Notes: a model not told the origin generated them from the sequence alone. 64,000 nucleotides of DNA from Cristatella mucedo (GCA_009760855.2 WPIO01000008.1:4306501-4370500); one strand, 5' to 3'; counted from the first letter of the stretch, positions 33,272 through 45,649 are shown. A program made the numbers and translations.

Positions 33272-34079
33272 CTGCAAAGAGCAACGGACACGGCATGACC
33301 TGCAGGCTTTGCAAGCCGGAAGGGCAAGCAACCTTTTTTGCCAGCTGCTGCAACGACAGCGACAGACCCATGATTAACAAAGCTGGGCCGTCGTCTCAGC
33401 TACCGGCACTCAAGGTGGGATGGCAGCCAGCCAGCAGGGCGGTGTAGGGAAGAAGCGAGAGGGGGTCGACAAGGACGTTTGATGACTATGCATTGTAAAC
33501 CTTATCGAGCCATAATAATAATAATAATAATACAATCAGAAATCAACTCATGCAGTAGGCAGAGCGCACGCAGGGATTGGCACAGGCCAGGGCTGTCGGA
33601 GTTCCGTGTCTGTGCAATCCGAGTAAGCATCTTGCCAGCAACGGTAGTCAGAGATCCAGCAGCAAGTGACAGCCGATTGGGTGGGTGGACAGCCTCCGGT
33701 GGACTGGAGGGAGGAGGGAAGGGGGAGGGAAGGGGGGCTCGAGTGAGAGTAGAGGCTGACAACCAGAAACCAGCGTGGTATCGCGAAGTGACAGATACTA
33801 CTGGAGCGGAGGAGCACAAAGCAAACTCCGCTCTAAAGCCCGGTTTAGAGCAGCAGACACACTCCTGACTGAAGCAGGAGCAGACCGCCATGCAACACCA
33901 CAGGCAGACACAATCCTTTTGCCGGTGAAGCCTGGTGAAGTGCAATGTTTTAAAGCAATAGTAGTGCATGTAATGGATGCAGCTCAACTTGCCTTCGCAG
34001 CAACATCGCGGGCATCGAGGCAGAGAAAAAACAGACCGAGCCACATCAAAACAGGTAAACAGCCCAGCAAACAACTCAC
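33272..34079. other. Intron of the TCF20/RAI1-like gene
   Basis: 808 nt with donor GTGAGT at 34079 and phase 1. It contains a short (AAT)n at about 33511-33532, probably a LINE tail remnant. The 227-codon minus frame that includes the upstream exon just reads on into this intron. Confidence 0.75.
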
Positions 34080-34172
34080 TGGCATACAGGCCGTTAGGGC
34101 CTCCTCCAGGCACCTGGGTGCAGCTGTTCATCATGCCTCTGCCGTTCATGTCAAACTGTGACAACTTCTCGG
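34080..34172 (-). CDS. TCF20/RAI1: TCF20/RAI1-like protein, most 5' exon found
   Basis: Encodes AEKLSQFDMNGRGMMNSC, TQVPGGGPNGLYA(N), ending in phase 1 before GTGAGT. Two readings of its left side are possible. Either TTGCAG at 34173 is an acceptor and more N-terminal exons lie upstream, or translation starts at ATG 34185 (MDVAAEKL). With that ATG the six exons total 5,265 nt, exactly 1,755 codons including the stop; without it the frame is also continuous. The pyrimidine content before 34173 is modest, so I cannot decide. Human TCF20 and RAI1 are about 1,900-1,960 residues, so at most a short N-terminus is missing. Confidence 0.7.
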
Positions 34173-34185
34173 CTGCAACATCCAT

Positions 34186-35624
34186 GCAACATGCAAGAAG
34201 TTAAACTTCAATAAATACAACTAGAACTGTGCAAGAAGTGCCGGCAAACAACACTCACTCGATATAATCTAAACACATCAACGCACGCGGCTTTGGCAGA
34301 AAGACGCTCTGCCCTGCCCTGCCCATCCATGCCGAGTCTCACTAAAGTCCCTGGCCTCGACTGCATTCGCTGGAGCTCAATGTCAGCATGACTCCGAGGC
34401 ATGGCTCAATTGCACCAACCAAAGTAGCTACCTGCACACGAGATAGGACAGACTGTAAGGATATTCCACTCAAAATTGAGTAGGCAACCGAAAATTGCTT
34501 TGCACTGCATAAAATACATACAATCACGACCTTAGAGACATGCTGCAACCACCCCCTTGTCAAGTGCATGAATGGTATGTGCAACGCTAATGCTAACGCA
34601 AATGCTAGGCGCAACCTGGCGCCTGGACTCAGCAGGAACCGGTAGGGCTTGGCCGTACCAATCAATGAGCTTCTATATTTTGACCAATAACATCAGGGTC
34701 TGCCTTTAAAACTTTTGGGGTTTCCTTTAAAAATGGCTTCCTGTGGATTCGTGCAAGGCTCAATTGTCGAGCTTCTTCACAGGTAAGTCTTCACGGTTGA
34801 TTGTGCCACTTGTGGGTTATTTTTTCCCTACCCATAAGCCTGTGCGCACTAGCTGAACGTTGAGGCGACATGCAGAGGCTTGCCCAGCGAAGAGCAGCTG
34901 ATGAATTTAACGGCCATTTTTACACCTAAAGCAGACTCTTGATGGTTGCCTCTGCACTAGCGGAAGCAATGAAATGCCTGCAGGCAGAACCCAAACCTGC
35001 GAGCAAGGGTAAAGAGGCACAAGCAGCTCGCTCAAGGGGCAAAGACCCTGCGTGGAGTAGAACTGTCGTTCAAGACACGCCACCGTCAAGGCCAAAACGC
35101 CGGTGCCTTGTGCGCTCGATTGCAGCGATCGCCAGATAGCAAAGAAGACGCCCACAATCGAGACTGTGGTGTGAGGACAATGTGCTTGCCAAGCCTGCCA
35201 GGCTTGGCCAAGCAGGTAGATTTCCTTGTCCCAGCCGCCTGCAGGTCATGATGGTCTCGTGTGACGACCGTCGCGTGACGGCCTTTTTGCTTGGTCAAAG
35301 GAGGAAGTCATGTTTAGGCAACTCTAGTTAGCGTCTACAGCAGGCAAAAGGCAAGTGATCTTGCATACAGATAATGCCGGGAAAGCCAGGATGTCGCTCG
35401 GGGACATGGCAAAGAAGAAACAGGCTCTTTCAACCACGAGCATTCTGAAATGCGACTCCTCTTGGCTCGTCGATTGGACACTTGCTGGCCAATGGACTGG
35501 TGTGAGCAAATTCGTGGTCTGTCCAGACTGAAAACGCAGGACACTCGTGAGCCGTCACAAAGGTAGCGTGAGTATAAGCCACAATGCCTGAGGTGCACAG
35601 TACAAAAAGGCAGTGCATTTGCCT
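34186..35624. other. Upstream DNA, no exon supported
   Basis: Flank or first intron of the TCF20/RAI1-like gene. Candidate donors near 34259 and 34340 (minus strand) exist, but no convincing exon can be tied to them. No CpG-rich promoter block is evident here. Confidence 0.45.
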
Positions 35625-35625
35625 T

Positions 35626-35700
35626 CAATAATAATAATAATCCATTTGTTATAGCACCCTAAGAAAACTCAAATCTCTTTCTAGGCACTTTCTAGGCATT
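35626..35700 (-). mobile_element. LINE 3' tail fragment
   Basis: (AAT)n, TCCATTTGTTATAGCACC, AAACTCAAATCTCTTTCTAG and GCACTTTCTAGGCATT: a reverse LINE/SINE-type tail with a short internal duplication. Confidence 0.7.
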
Positions 35701-37330
35701 TTTTTTAGAGCCACTTGGGGCGTGCGTGCTGCTCCATTGAGTAATAACGTGTATCGAGTAATAACGGGTATCGTAAAGCAACATGCTGCCATCAGGGCCA
35801 GTGCAGGCGGTTTCCGGGCCTACCAAGCGTCAGGTCTCTGAGGGAAGACGACTGCGTGTAGTAGCGGGCTAACGACCCTAAGCATATTGCAAAAAGTGCC
35901 AAAGCTGTCTTTACCCCAGCCAGCATGCTTAAAACCTCAGGGGGAAGCCTGTCTGGATTCCGCATCTTTTGAGCACCGTGAAAACCGCTGAAAAAGGAGC
36001 ATTGGATCTGAAAATATTCCTACTTCGATGCCTTTCTCGACAAATTAAAAGCTAACTGGGTAAAAATATGCTAGGACTCCGGCCAGAAGCCATAGCTGTC
36101 TATGTGTCACTGCAAAGAGTAAGTTCTGAAAACAAATACAAGCGTTCTAAGGTAAAATCTATCGCCAGGAGAAAAATTGCGCACACAATTACAGAGCCGT
36201 AGGTCGGCCCGAGGGCGCCATGCCCCGGCAGTCGGGCACGAGGCGACCAGATTACAGTGCGTACTAAACAACTCCAGCTCGAGGCCGGAAGTCCTTGTAC
36301 GCTCTCAGCTAGCAGGCAGCAGACTGGCTTACAACTTCCAGCGCCCCCCCAACCACTGGGGGACACAGCAGGTGGTGCTGGCAGGGGAGGAGGAGCCACG
36401 CAGAGATAGCGAATCGATGCATGCCGACCAGCCTAGTGCATGCCAGTGTGGCAATTCTAATTCAGCAGCAGCAGCAGCTGATCCACAGCAGCAAATGATC
36501 GACTGCTCTACCGAGGCACAGCCTAGAAGAGACACGTGGCAGGCAGTTCAAGGTGGCACCCCCAGAATAATGCAGTGGATTGGTGGGGGGGGGGCTCACA
36601 AAGGCCGGTCAACCAGTCCGGCCGGGAGAAAGCCATTTTGCCGAGCCTGCACGACCCTGCAGACAGCCAGCCAAGCTGGGACACAGCTTTTGGGCACATT
36701 CCAGTGTCACAAGCCGAATGTCAGCTCTCAACCACCAAATCATAACCAAGATGCCTCCCCAGTCAACCGTGAGGCATGTGACAGCACGACAATGCCAACG
36801 TAGCCCCTAAGTCACCAGCCCACAACCACCGAGTACCGAGAGTCCGACAATGCAAGCAGCAGAGCACTGCAAGCAGCAGTGGAAGTAGTAGCAGATGCGG
36901 CAGCAGCAGAGAAAGCAGCAGCCGACGGGAAGCAGCAAAACCAAATAGTTACAGAACCGTTCGAGTTGGTGAGAAAGACATCCGATGAACACAGCCAACA
37001 AAACTAGCCAATGACACATGACCATGACAACACAATTTCTCAAACACCACACAACCCAATGTTTGACTGATGACTGAATGCACTAAAAACAACAACTGCC
37101 AACTCAAGTCGATACTCAACGTGCTATCAAGTATGGCCACTCAGATCAGTCTTGAGCCATATGTGTAGTATGCACTTTTTCATTCAGCCAGGCATGTGAC
37201 CAAAAATTGGATATAACGATAATGCACCAAGCAAAGCATACAATACAAGACTGAGGGAGGCCAAATTAAGCTCGTGGCAAACAAGCACATGCTGTGTGAC
37301 TCCACAAGGGTTCGTTCCTCGAGAGCATTA
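35701..37330. other. Non-coding DNA, nothing recognised
   Basis: Holds a 208-codon plus frame (36177-36803) of unusual composition without any family resemblance, a CAG-rich stretch near 36840-36930 and a G-run near 36584. No gene supported. Confidence 0.45.
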
Positions 37331-37333
37331 ATA

Positions 37334-37408
37334 ACAATAATAATAATAATAATAATACGTTTGCATAGCACCGTCAGAGAACTGAATCTCTTTCTAGGCA
37401 CTGTTCCT
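37334..37408 (-). mobile_element. LINE 3' tail fragment
   Basis: (AAT)n, ACGTTTGCATAGCACCGTC, AGAGAACTGAATCTCTTTC, TAGGCACTG: reverse complement of the family tail. Confidence 0.75.
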
Positions 37409-37575
37409 TGCACCTTTCGTGCGGTAAACCTACAAGTACTGTTCAAGCAAGTGACCCGTGCTTTTCGGCATAAAGTCACCAAGTCGCCAAGGTTACCCAC
37501 CCCAACACTCTTCCATACCAGGATCCTAGCATGCACTCTGCAAGACATGGTGCTTGAACTTAGCTATATATTAGC

Positions 37576-37716
37576 TGATTTAACAGCCTCATTTGTATAG
37601 CAGCCTTAACGACTATCTCTGCTGTTTGCAGTTGGCAATAAAGAATCGCCCATAGCAGGATTCGAACCCACGACCTCGTTCGTGAAGAGCAAGAGCACCT
37701 TACCTCATGGGCAATC
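37576..37716 (-). mobile_element. tRNA-derived SINE, minus strand
   Basis: The tail CATTTGTATAGCAGCC is followed by GATTCGAACCCACGACC (reverse of box B) and AGCACCTTACCTCATGGGC (reverse of the box A side). Orientation and spacing match the other SINEs, with a different central linker shared with the copy at 45488. Confidence 0.8.
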
Positions 37717-38410
37717 ACTGCAGCATAGCACTGATGGCATAAACAACCACCGGTAGCAAAGGGCCATGACCTCGACCAGCAAAGTATTCACGAGAGCAAG
37801 TGCTCGATTGCCTAGCATCGGCAGAGACTAGCCCTGAGCCGGGTGCCAAGGTTACCCCAGCCAGCTTGCACACACAGGAGAGAGGCGAGACGGCCTGCTT
37901 GTCGAGCCAAAAGCACCGGCTCTCAATTACAGCAGCAAAGCTGCCAGCCATCTTGAACCCGACTGACATTTGGCCGACCTTAGGCAGTCATGCCGACTGG
38001 ACCGACATCAAACGACTTACTACTGTTGCTCGGCCATCATGGAATGCAAGAGCATATGAGAAAACCTCTCTACCCTTGACCTAGCCTACCCCAGCCACTC
38101 CCTGCTACCGACTGCTAATGACTGCCCCCACCACAATTCGACGAAGCTGTACTACTGCTAGCTAGAGCCCGGCTGTCAGTGGCTGGAAGCTGGATCCTTT
38201 TGCATTCGCTGATTTAAAAAGGCAGCTATTTATTGTTCGGGCGCACCAGTCACAAAGACCCAGACACTGTGCCGATTCGGACGCCGGGCTAAATGCAAGT
38301 CAACCAGCAGCTATGGAACGGGTAGAGGGAAAGGACCACATGGTCTGGGGCCCGCAAGGGGCGTGTCTGGACGGCTTGCTGCCGGGCGACATCCTCCTTC
38401 AACATTCTTA
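37717..38410. other. Non-coding DNA, nothing recognised
   Basis: No exon or repeat family recognised on either strand. Confidence 0.45.
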
Positions 38411-38552
38411 TATATAACTCATTTGTATAGCGCTCTAAGGGAACTTAATCTGTATTCATTTGCTTAACATATGCCTTCGGGCTCGACCCCACGACGTCAG
38501 CCAGACCTTAGTCGGGCGAGCACCTTAACTGCTGGACCAAACCAGCTCATTG
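38411..38552 (-). mobile_element. tRNA-derived SINE, minus strand
   Basis: CATTTGTATAGCGCTCTAAG and GAACTTAATCTG tail, GGGCTCGACCCCACGACG (box B, reversed) and GCACCTTAACTGCTGGACCA (box A, reversed). Confidence 0.85.
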
Positions 38553-38609
38553 TGATTTGCTGCTTAATACGAGATCAAGGTCTGGCTATCTCCACGACTT
38601 CATCCGAGC

Positions 38610-39090
38610 TACGTCCATGTAATGTAATAGGTCTACATCTGTAACTCGACAAGGCCGCAAAGACTATGTAGGTGTTACGCTGGCGAGTTGTGTCTAGCCC
38701 ACTTAGAGCCTAAGCGACTTTCGGTACGGATTCGGTAGACCAAAACACACTTCATCACACACAACAAAGAAAAAGTGAGAAGCGGGCTGAGTCGGGAGAG
38801 CAGTTGAGATGGTGAGTGGAGCGGAAGTAGCAGCTCAGTGCGGCTGGAAAAGGGTGCGCCATAGTCGTCAGAAGGACGTGTCGTTGGATAACGCACGGTA
38901 ACCATAGAGCACCATGCAGCATTCGCAAGAGCTTCGAGGCCATCGAAAACAAATAGCAGCAATTCTACTGTGCAGCAACAGTTCAATGGCACTCGAACAA
39001 GGTCTGGTCTAAGACTGCCTATGCGCAAAGCCGGGTGTGTCTCAGACCATGACCTTTCCTGCAGTAGTACACAGTCGTCGACAAACATTT
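38610..39090 (-). mobile_element. Second LINE family, 3' portion, decayed
   Basis: Collinear with 45650-46010: both contain a TGTATCTCCATCTGTAACTC-like block, CACAAAGCC...AAAGACTA-GTGGGTG, then AGCGACTTTCGGT-type and GAAGTAGCAGC-CAG-GCGGCTGGAAA segments. The copy at 45650 runs on into RT-like sequence, so both are tails of the same non-LTR element, distinct from the main family. Confidence 0.6.
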
Positions 39091-39405
39091 TTTGAGATGA
39101 GGGCCTTTGACACATACAAAACTCTCACTTCACCGTGTCTTGATGGTGCTAGGAAATACTATCCTTCGAAAACCGCAACAGTTTCCATGCCCACTTGAAA
39201 CTGCCAAGCAAGTAAATGTTCAAAGCTCTTCGAACCTAGTAAGCAGACCAAGGTGGTGGCATCATGCACAATTTGTCACAAACATTGCAAACTCGTGCGT
39301 AGCCAGTTCTACAAAGCCATTTTTAGCAAGGTCTACAAAAACGCTGACATAGAGATTCTATCTTGGTCCCAAGGACACGTGCATTTTTCTGGCCAACACT
39401 AAGCG

Positions 39406-39406
<1 letters not shown>
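39091..39406. other. Non-coding DNA, nothing recognised
   Basis: No exon or repeat family recognised. Confidence 0.4.

Positions 39407-39494
<88 letters not shown>
39407..39494. repeat. (TG)n microsatellite
   Basis: About 88 bp of uninterrupted TG. The Cys-Val frame through it is an artefact. Confidence 0.97.
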
Positions 39495-39497
<3 letters not shown>

Positions 39498-40670
39498 GCG
39501 TGGGCAGCAAGATGTTAGCAACTTTTCAGCCAATTAACCACTGCCAATGCACCGAAGTGGCCAACTGCCACCGTCCTGTCCTAGTCATGAAGTGGTCACG
39601 ACCAGGGCACCTCTGCCGACCGATGGGAGGGCAACTGTGGAGGGCTGGAGGCACTCTACAGCTGGCTTTGGCAAACAGATGCCGTGCTCTTGCTTGGCAA
39701 CCGAAGAAAACAACTCGGCTCTGCAGAGCATCGATGGAGCAGCCACAGATCGCAGATCCTCTCAGTCCCTCTACACCCCCTGAAGCAGCCCACAGCAGGG
39801 ACCGCCATGCCATCGGAGCAGTGGCACCCCAGAGCAGCAGCCGCCCCCCCCCCCCCGATCGGTTGCAGTTGGACCAGCAGGATGTGCTGCATGCGAATCA
39901 TTCCTAGATTAGTGCAGACCGCAGAGCAACAGAGTCCAGATTCTGGGTAAAATGCAGCCTGACCACCACTTCTGGTGCCGACCAGCTCAGCAGCGGCAGA
40001 CAACAAGAGGTAGTAGGCTAAGCAGGCCTACCACGAAAGTAGTTCAGAGCCATGCCGGTCCGCTAGATGCCTCCTCAGCAGCAGCCACTGCTGCCTCGGC
40101 AGCACAGAGCTGCAGAGAACTCTTCCGGTACCTTCGTGCCCCAGGTGCAGCAGCCGACCTCTTAACACCGACCGCAAGAGCAGCATTGAGAGGCAGCACT
40201 GCACCGACAGCCAGGTTCTTGGCCAGTGGCATACCACAGAGCCAGCAAAGTTGATACTCTGACCCCAGAGCAGCCAGCCAGCCAGCCATCCGGTAAGGGG
40301 TGAGAGACAGGAAGAGAGATAGACAGCTGGAAAGCCAGGCTGCGACCCACCGAGATGCATGACTGGCAGCACAGATGCAGCAGCCCTGTCTCAGGTGAAG
40401 GGAGACTGTGGCAAGAGACGTGACCATGCAAGCCAGTGCATGGAATGAAGCCACTAACCGCTCAAGGTCTGTCTCAAGATGGACACGTTCTCAATTATGC
40501 TATGGCAGTGTTGCAGAGGAATTCCCATAGCCACTAGTTTTGTAATGTGTAGCTGGCATATCTGAAACAAAATACAGCAGACACACGGTTAGCTGAAGCT
40601 GGCAGCGTTGCTCTGCCCTGCCCCTGACCTGACCTGACAAGGTCCAGCTGGAAAGCTGAGCATAGACAGC
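39495..40670. other. Non-coding DNA, nothing recognised
   Basis: CAG/CTG-rich stretches and a run of about 13 C at 39845-39857. Overlapping frames in several phases, none with family resemblance or usable splice sites. Confidence 0.4.
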
Positions 40671-40675
40671 AAGAG

Positions 40676-40830
40676 CAGCAGCAGCTGGGGGCAGCAGCAG
40701 CGGCAGTGGCAGCAGCAACGGCAGCGGCAACGGCAGTGGCAGTGGCAGCGGCAGCAGCAACGGCAGCGGCAGCAGCATCGGCAGCAGCATCGGCAGCAGC
40801 AGCGGCAGCAGCAACGGCAGTGGCACAAGG
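40676..40830. repeat. (GGCAGC)n / (GGCAAC)n hexanucleotide array
   Basis: About 155 bp of imperfect GGCAGC, GGCAGT, GGCAAC and GGCATC units. It is open in all frames, producing Ala/Val, Leu/Pro and Cys/Arg homopolymer-like frames that are not genes. Confidence 0.92.
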
Positions 40831-41588
40831 CAGAATAGCTTTGCCATGGACATCTTCCGACAGTGCTTCGGGAGGAACACTCTGGGACAGCAAATAAAAA
40901 AGCTACCGTGTTGCTGAACCAGCCGCTGACAAGCACGAGGTGGTGCATAGCCAAAGGCCAGGCTCAGTACCCTCAATACCTTGACTCAACAAGCCGACAC
41001 ATCGAGCCCCATAACAAACCGGCCGGCAGCGGCAATCGAGCCCCTCCCCCTAGTTATCGTGCTACCCATCTCCCTGTTTTTGTCGGCAGCAGCTTCACAA
41101 GAGTCTGCCTGCATTTGTCTGCCCTCGGCTGCCTATGGAGTCTGCTTCGGAGTCAGCAGCTGCCATGGGGCCATTGCCACCGAAGCAGCATTCCTACGAT
41201 TGGCTACTGGCAGCTAGGGGAAGGCCCGGTGGCTTCCTTAATCCTGGCAGCCATCTGTCCCTCTGCTCTGCTCAGGCCCTCATGCTAACCCAATACCGCC
41301 TGCCCATACCTCTCTCTACTAGCACACGCCTCCCAACCAGCCCAAACTCACTCTGCTTGCGTGTAACTTCTGCAAAAAGTACATTGGTTGAGACACCCTA
41401 TAGCTAGTTAGGCTTGCATAGATCCCGTGCAGTCCACGGAGCTTTCGATCTCCTATACAGGATAGGGGGTGCGCATACATGTCGCGGGTCAGGAGAGCAG
41501 AATCTGGGCCTCCAGCGATGCAGGCAAGCGCCCTTTCTCACAAATGCTGCATTCCAAGACTCTAGGCAGCCAACTGAGACTCGCATTC

Positions 41589-41593
<5 letters not shown>
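40831..41593. other. Non-coding DNA, nothing recognised
   Basis: No exon or repeat family recognised. Confidence 0.4.

Positions 41594-41683
<90 letters not shown>
41594..41683. repeat. (CT)n microsatellite
   Basis: About 90 bp of pure CT followed by pyrimidine-rich sequence to about 41770. Confidence 0.97.
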
Positions 41684-41686
<3 letters not shown>

Positions 41687-43424
41687 CCCTACATAATCTC
41701 CCTCCCTCTTCTCCTACCCTACCTACTACTAACTCCCTGCTGCTTCTCTCTCCCTCCCTACTCCCCCTCCCCAACCATTCTGTGTGCCTGCCCAAGGCAG
41801 CTTCAAAGGTTATAGCATCACCCCAAAACAGCAGGCCTAGGATGGACTGAACACTGGGATAGAGAAGCTTGCGAAATGCAAGCAAATGGCCCAGTGTCAC
41901 ACTGCTTCATCTGCCACAATCAGCCCAGGCCCTTAGAATGAAGTTCGTAGGAATATAAGCCTTAGCTCGAAAGGGCCAGTTGAACCCGGAACTGCTCTGG
42001 TTGGTAAGCTGTGATCTTCACATAGAGCTATTAGATCTGCTAGGAGCAAGATCCCACCTTGTACTGCCAGCCTCCAGATCAACAAAGCTGGCTGGCTGGC
42101 CAAGGTACTCTGGAGCTATGTTGACTCAGCCTAGCAGCTGTGTAGGCATGCTCAGAGCACACGCAGGTTCAGGGGCATGCAACTCCCTCGGTCACCTGCT
42201 GGCCCCCTTCCATCATGCATTGCATCCCCATTAAGGCACACCAATCGAAATCGAATGAGTGGGGACCACTCCCACACAACAGACCAAGCTCTGCTCTGTG
42301 GCTGAGACAGTGAGGCAGAGGCATGGCAACAGCCTTGACCTCAGAGATCGTATCACTCAAGCATCAATTCGTATGGTACGATGAACCAATCCAGGTGCAA
42401 GTGCGCTTAAAATTATAAGCTACGTACGTTGGCCTGACTAAAAACCAAGGACCAGCAGTCACTAGGCTTAGTGTGGACAAGTAATGTAGATAGGTGTAGC
42501 TCCATTTTACACACCTGGTGGTAACAATACAAACATAGCAATACAAACCACAGGGGATGCACAGCAGCAGCAGCAGCAGCAGCCTGGCAGTGAAGAACTG
42601 CTGCCTGCAGCTGCAGCAGGACTTTTGCCTCTCGGTGTTGGACTCGAACCCACGACCTGGGTCAATAAGTCAAGAGTAACAAACTAGGCTCTGGCATATC
42701 TGCACTCGATGGCACCACCCAGGTGTGTGAAGAGGAGGAAAATGAGGATGCAGGAGAGAGTCGCCTGCTGAGGCTCACCAGTTAACAAGACTTGAAGGAC
42801 CGCGCCTGGTGGCCCCAGCCACCTCACAACACATCTGCTTCCTACGATTAGCCACCGTAGGCAAGGTATGTTTGGACCCTACCAAGTACTACTGGATATG
42901 CCTGGGGTGGTGGGCGCTGCGAGCAGCCCCAGCCGGTAGGTCTCACATGGGCATACAGCTCAGCTAGCTCACCAAGGGAAGCTAGCATGGAAGGCTAAGG
43001 CGGAAATCTCTGGGGGGGGGGCCACAAAGTATGCTCATTTCTGTAGATTCACATCTCCACATTCATGCAGATTATCACATACATGAATCGATGATATACA
43101 ATGGAAGCCTTGAGCAAGTATACAGTATGCACAGTATACACTATGCTGCCGCTCCTGCTCCTGCTGCTGCATGACCGGGGCAGGACTCGGCCTGGCTGAG
43201 GAAAGCAAGCAAGGACTTTGGGCATCGCGTGCTTCCTGCCGGTGCCGGTGCAGTCAAGCTCTACATAAAGACTCCAGGTACGTAGTTACATAAAGAAGTG
43301 CAGCTAGGGCAAAACCTTTGGGAGGGTAAGAAAAACTTCGGTGCATCTTGTAACTGCCACTATCCTAGGAGCAGAAAGGTCCCTGATTGAGGGCTATACG
43401 ACATCAACTGCTGTAAAACCAACA
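41684..43424. other. Non-coding DNA with one possible decayed SINE
   Basis: Near 42627-42700, GGACTCGAACCCACGACCTG followed by a degenerate box A complement suggests a decayed minus-strand SINE lacking its tail. (CAG)n occurs at about 42560-42581. No gene recognised. Confidence 0.4.
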
Positions 43425-43705
43425 ATAGTAATAATAACAATAAGACATTAGTATAGCACCATATGTTGAGATCATAACAGAGATGCATACGCCAGCCTAC
43501 TACGGTGCAGCGCCCAGATGTTGTCTGCCGGTACTAGGCTGGGGGGGCCCTCCCGACCTTGACTGACCAATCGAGGGCAGCATTCCTGCTGCTGGCGTTA
43601 GCAACGGCGCTGGCCAATCGGAGCACAGCGTTCCTGGGGGCAGACGACAGGAAGGATAATTAAACAATGAGAACTAAATCTCTTTCTAGGCACTTTATGC
43701 CAGCT
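43425..43705 (-). mobile_element. LINE/SINE tail fragments, split
   Basis: (AAT)-rich ACATTAGTATAGCACCATA at 43425-43465 and AATGAGAACTAAATCTCTTTC-TAGGCACTTTA at 43663-43700 are the two halves of one reverse family tail separated by about 200 bp of unrelated sequence, which may be a later insertion. Confidence 0.5.
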
Positions 43706-45487
43706 GCAAAAAAAGCATGTCAATGTTTTTGACATGCTGTAACTATCGGTTGTGTTTCCTATCTTGCAGCCTACCAGTCCACAAAACTATGCGATCAAAA
43801 CTCTATGGTCAAAATATGTGCTTGCAGTACAGGCTCCATTATTCAAAATCATCAACAGCAACCAGACTCGCCAGCCTGCAAGTTTCTCGGTGCATATGAG
43901 CTTGTAAGCCCCTTGGCAGCTGTGGGGAATGTTTATGCAGCAGATCTAACTCAGGAAAGGCATGATGAATTATGCAGTCTCATTCCCGTGAGTTCGGGCA
44001 CCACTCGGGTGAAGACAGCTCAGAAGGGCCCATCTAACCCGACCATCACTGTCACATCCTTTCGGCTAGCCGGCAGCAGCACCCAGGGCAGTAAGGAACT
44101 CCAAACTCTGGGAAACTCCTCTATAAACAAGGTTAGACAGTCAGAAGGTCTGTAGATCACAACAGTGAGAGGCATGGTCTTTAATGAGGACCTGATTGCA
44201 ATTGATTCTAACGATGGGCCATGCAAAAAGCCGCATGTCTTATAGGCAACTGATTCATGAACCACATAAGCAACCCTGCCACCAACCTTGTCAGACCACA
44301 TGGACCGAAAGAATAAGAGCCCGGGTTTATTCTGGATCTCAGATACACATCCACCACAGCAGGGCGGCATCAACGTCTCGGTCAGCAGAAATTCATCTAG
44401 CTTCTGCTGGACAGCCTGATCGTAAATAAGTAACCCCTTGGTTTTTTATGAGCAGACATTTAACAGGCAAAATTTAAGAGGCTGTCCAATAACTGCGGGA
44501 TACAGATTAAGTGGCTTGCATGCTAGGCGGCACATATCCGGCCCGGTGGCGCTTGGCCTACGAATTTAAACTGAACCTTTGTAACAGACGGTCGACTTTC
44601 ACAACAAGCCGAAGCTTGGCAAGTGAGCTTCTACCACAAGTGTGAGTGCTAATAAGCGATTTAATCTTTGTAGGTCGTAGGTTTGACAATCAAGCGGTTG
44701 ATCGCACCAACGCAGGATACAGGGAGGCTCTTCGGTAGGTATTGACTAATGGCGACATCACACCTTATGCTAAGCAGGTCCGATTGTGAGTAGCATATCC
44801 GAGGACAGCTCATGAACAGTCACAGCGAAGATAGCAGCGGAATACCCACAGGTATCACGATGAAGTCAGGAAAAAGTCCGCACTACTTTGCTCGGAGTCG
44901 CCCGAGGCCACTCTCTTGAACAGGAGGAAAAAGTCACTGTTGTTAGCCTGCCAGTTCGAGGCTGGCTGGCTGCCGGGCAAGTCCAGGAAGCCAGTCGTCC
45001 TGGCTTGCCTTCATTCACTTGCTTATTTATGACATAGGCCACTGCCCAGGGACAGACCACAAACCAGGCAAGATTTAAAAAAAATAAAGAGTTGAAAGCT
45101 GCTCTTAATAATGCTTCGTTTTCTTGGCCACTGCCAGGCTTCAGGGTTGAGTGGGCATGGCCTCCGGCAATGTCCACATGCATTTCTGTGCCAGTGCCTA
45201 CCCCTCCCTCCTGAATATTCAGCATGCAGCCGACCAATAGGATCTCAGATCGATGTGGCTAGTATGCATGCACCAGGATGAAAACTTTCTTGGAATGGCC
45301 GAAAGCGAAACACCGACTACACACAAGCAGGACAGCAGTGTGCATTTGCTGAAGTAAATGCCAACCAGAAAAAAGAACAGGCATGGGGCCGGGGCCAGAG
45401 AGCTCTACTGCAGCCTACCGGCAGTTCAATGTCCCTCCACCATGGACCGGCTGCCACATTTCAGTTGCTGAAAAAAATACTTGCTGA
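43706..45487. other. Non-coding DNA, nothing recognised
   Basis: Frames on both strands (for example 43805-44155 and 44866-45237) show no family resemblance. No splice-supported exon. Confidence 0.4.
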
Positions 45488-45636
45488 TTGAATAGCCTCT
45501 TTTGTGTAGCTACAGAAGAGCCTTTACGGCTGCCGCCAATAAAGGATCGCCCTCGGAAAGAATCGAATCCACGACCTCGGTACCGAGGTCGTGATAAGGA
45601 ACGGTCTTACCTAGTGTACCATCACGGCTCACTGCG
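45488..45636 (-). mobile_element. tRNA-derived SINE, minus strand
   Basis: CCTCTTTTGTGTAGCTACAG tail, a linker with CAATAAAGGATCGCC shared with the copy at 37576, GAATCGAATCCACGACC (box B, reversed), and an end near TACCATCACGGCTCA. A short inverted repeat ACGACCTCGGTACCGAGGTCGT sits at about 45573-45594. Confidence 0.8.
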
Positions 45637-45649
45637 CTAATCTTCGATG

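Noticed and set aside
34208-34402. Possible further 5' exon of the TCF20/RAI1-like gene (minus strand)
   Set aside because: Donor-like GTGAGT and GTGAGA sites exist, but the phases do not clearly fit the phase-1 entry of the next exon and no conserved sequence supports it.
36177-36803. 208-codon plus frame
   Set aside because: No recognisable motif, no codon or splice evidence. Its length is explained by low stop density in CAG/GC-rich DNA.
40500-40976. Leu-Pro, Ala and Cys-Arg repeat frames
   Set aside because: All frames of the GGCAGC array are open; no unique domain on either side.
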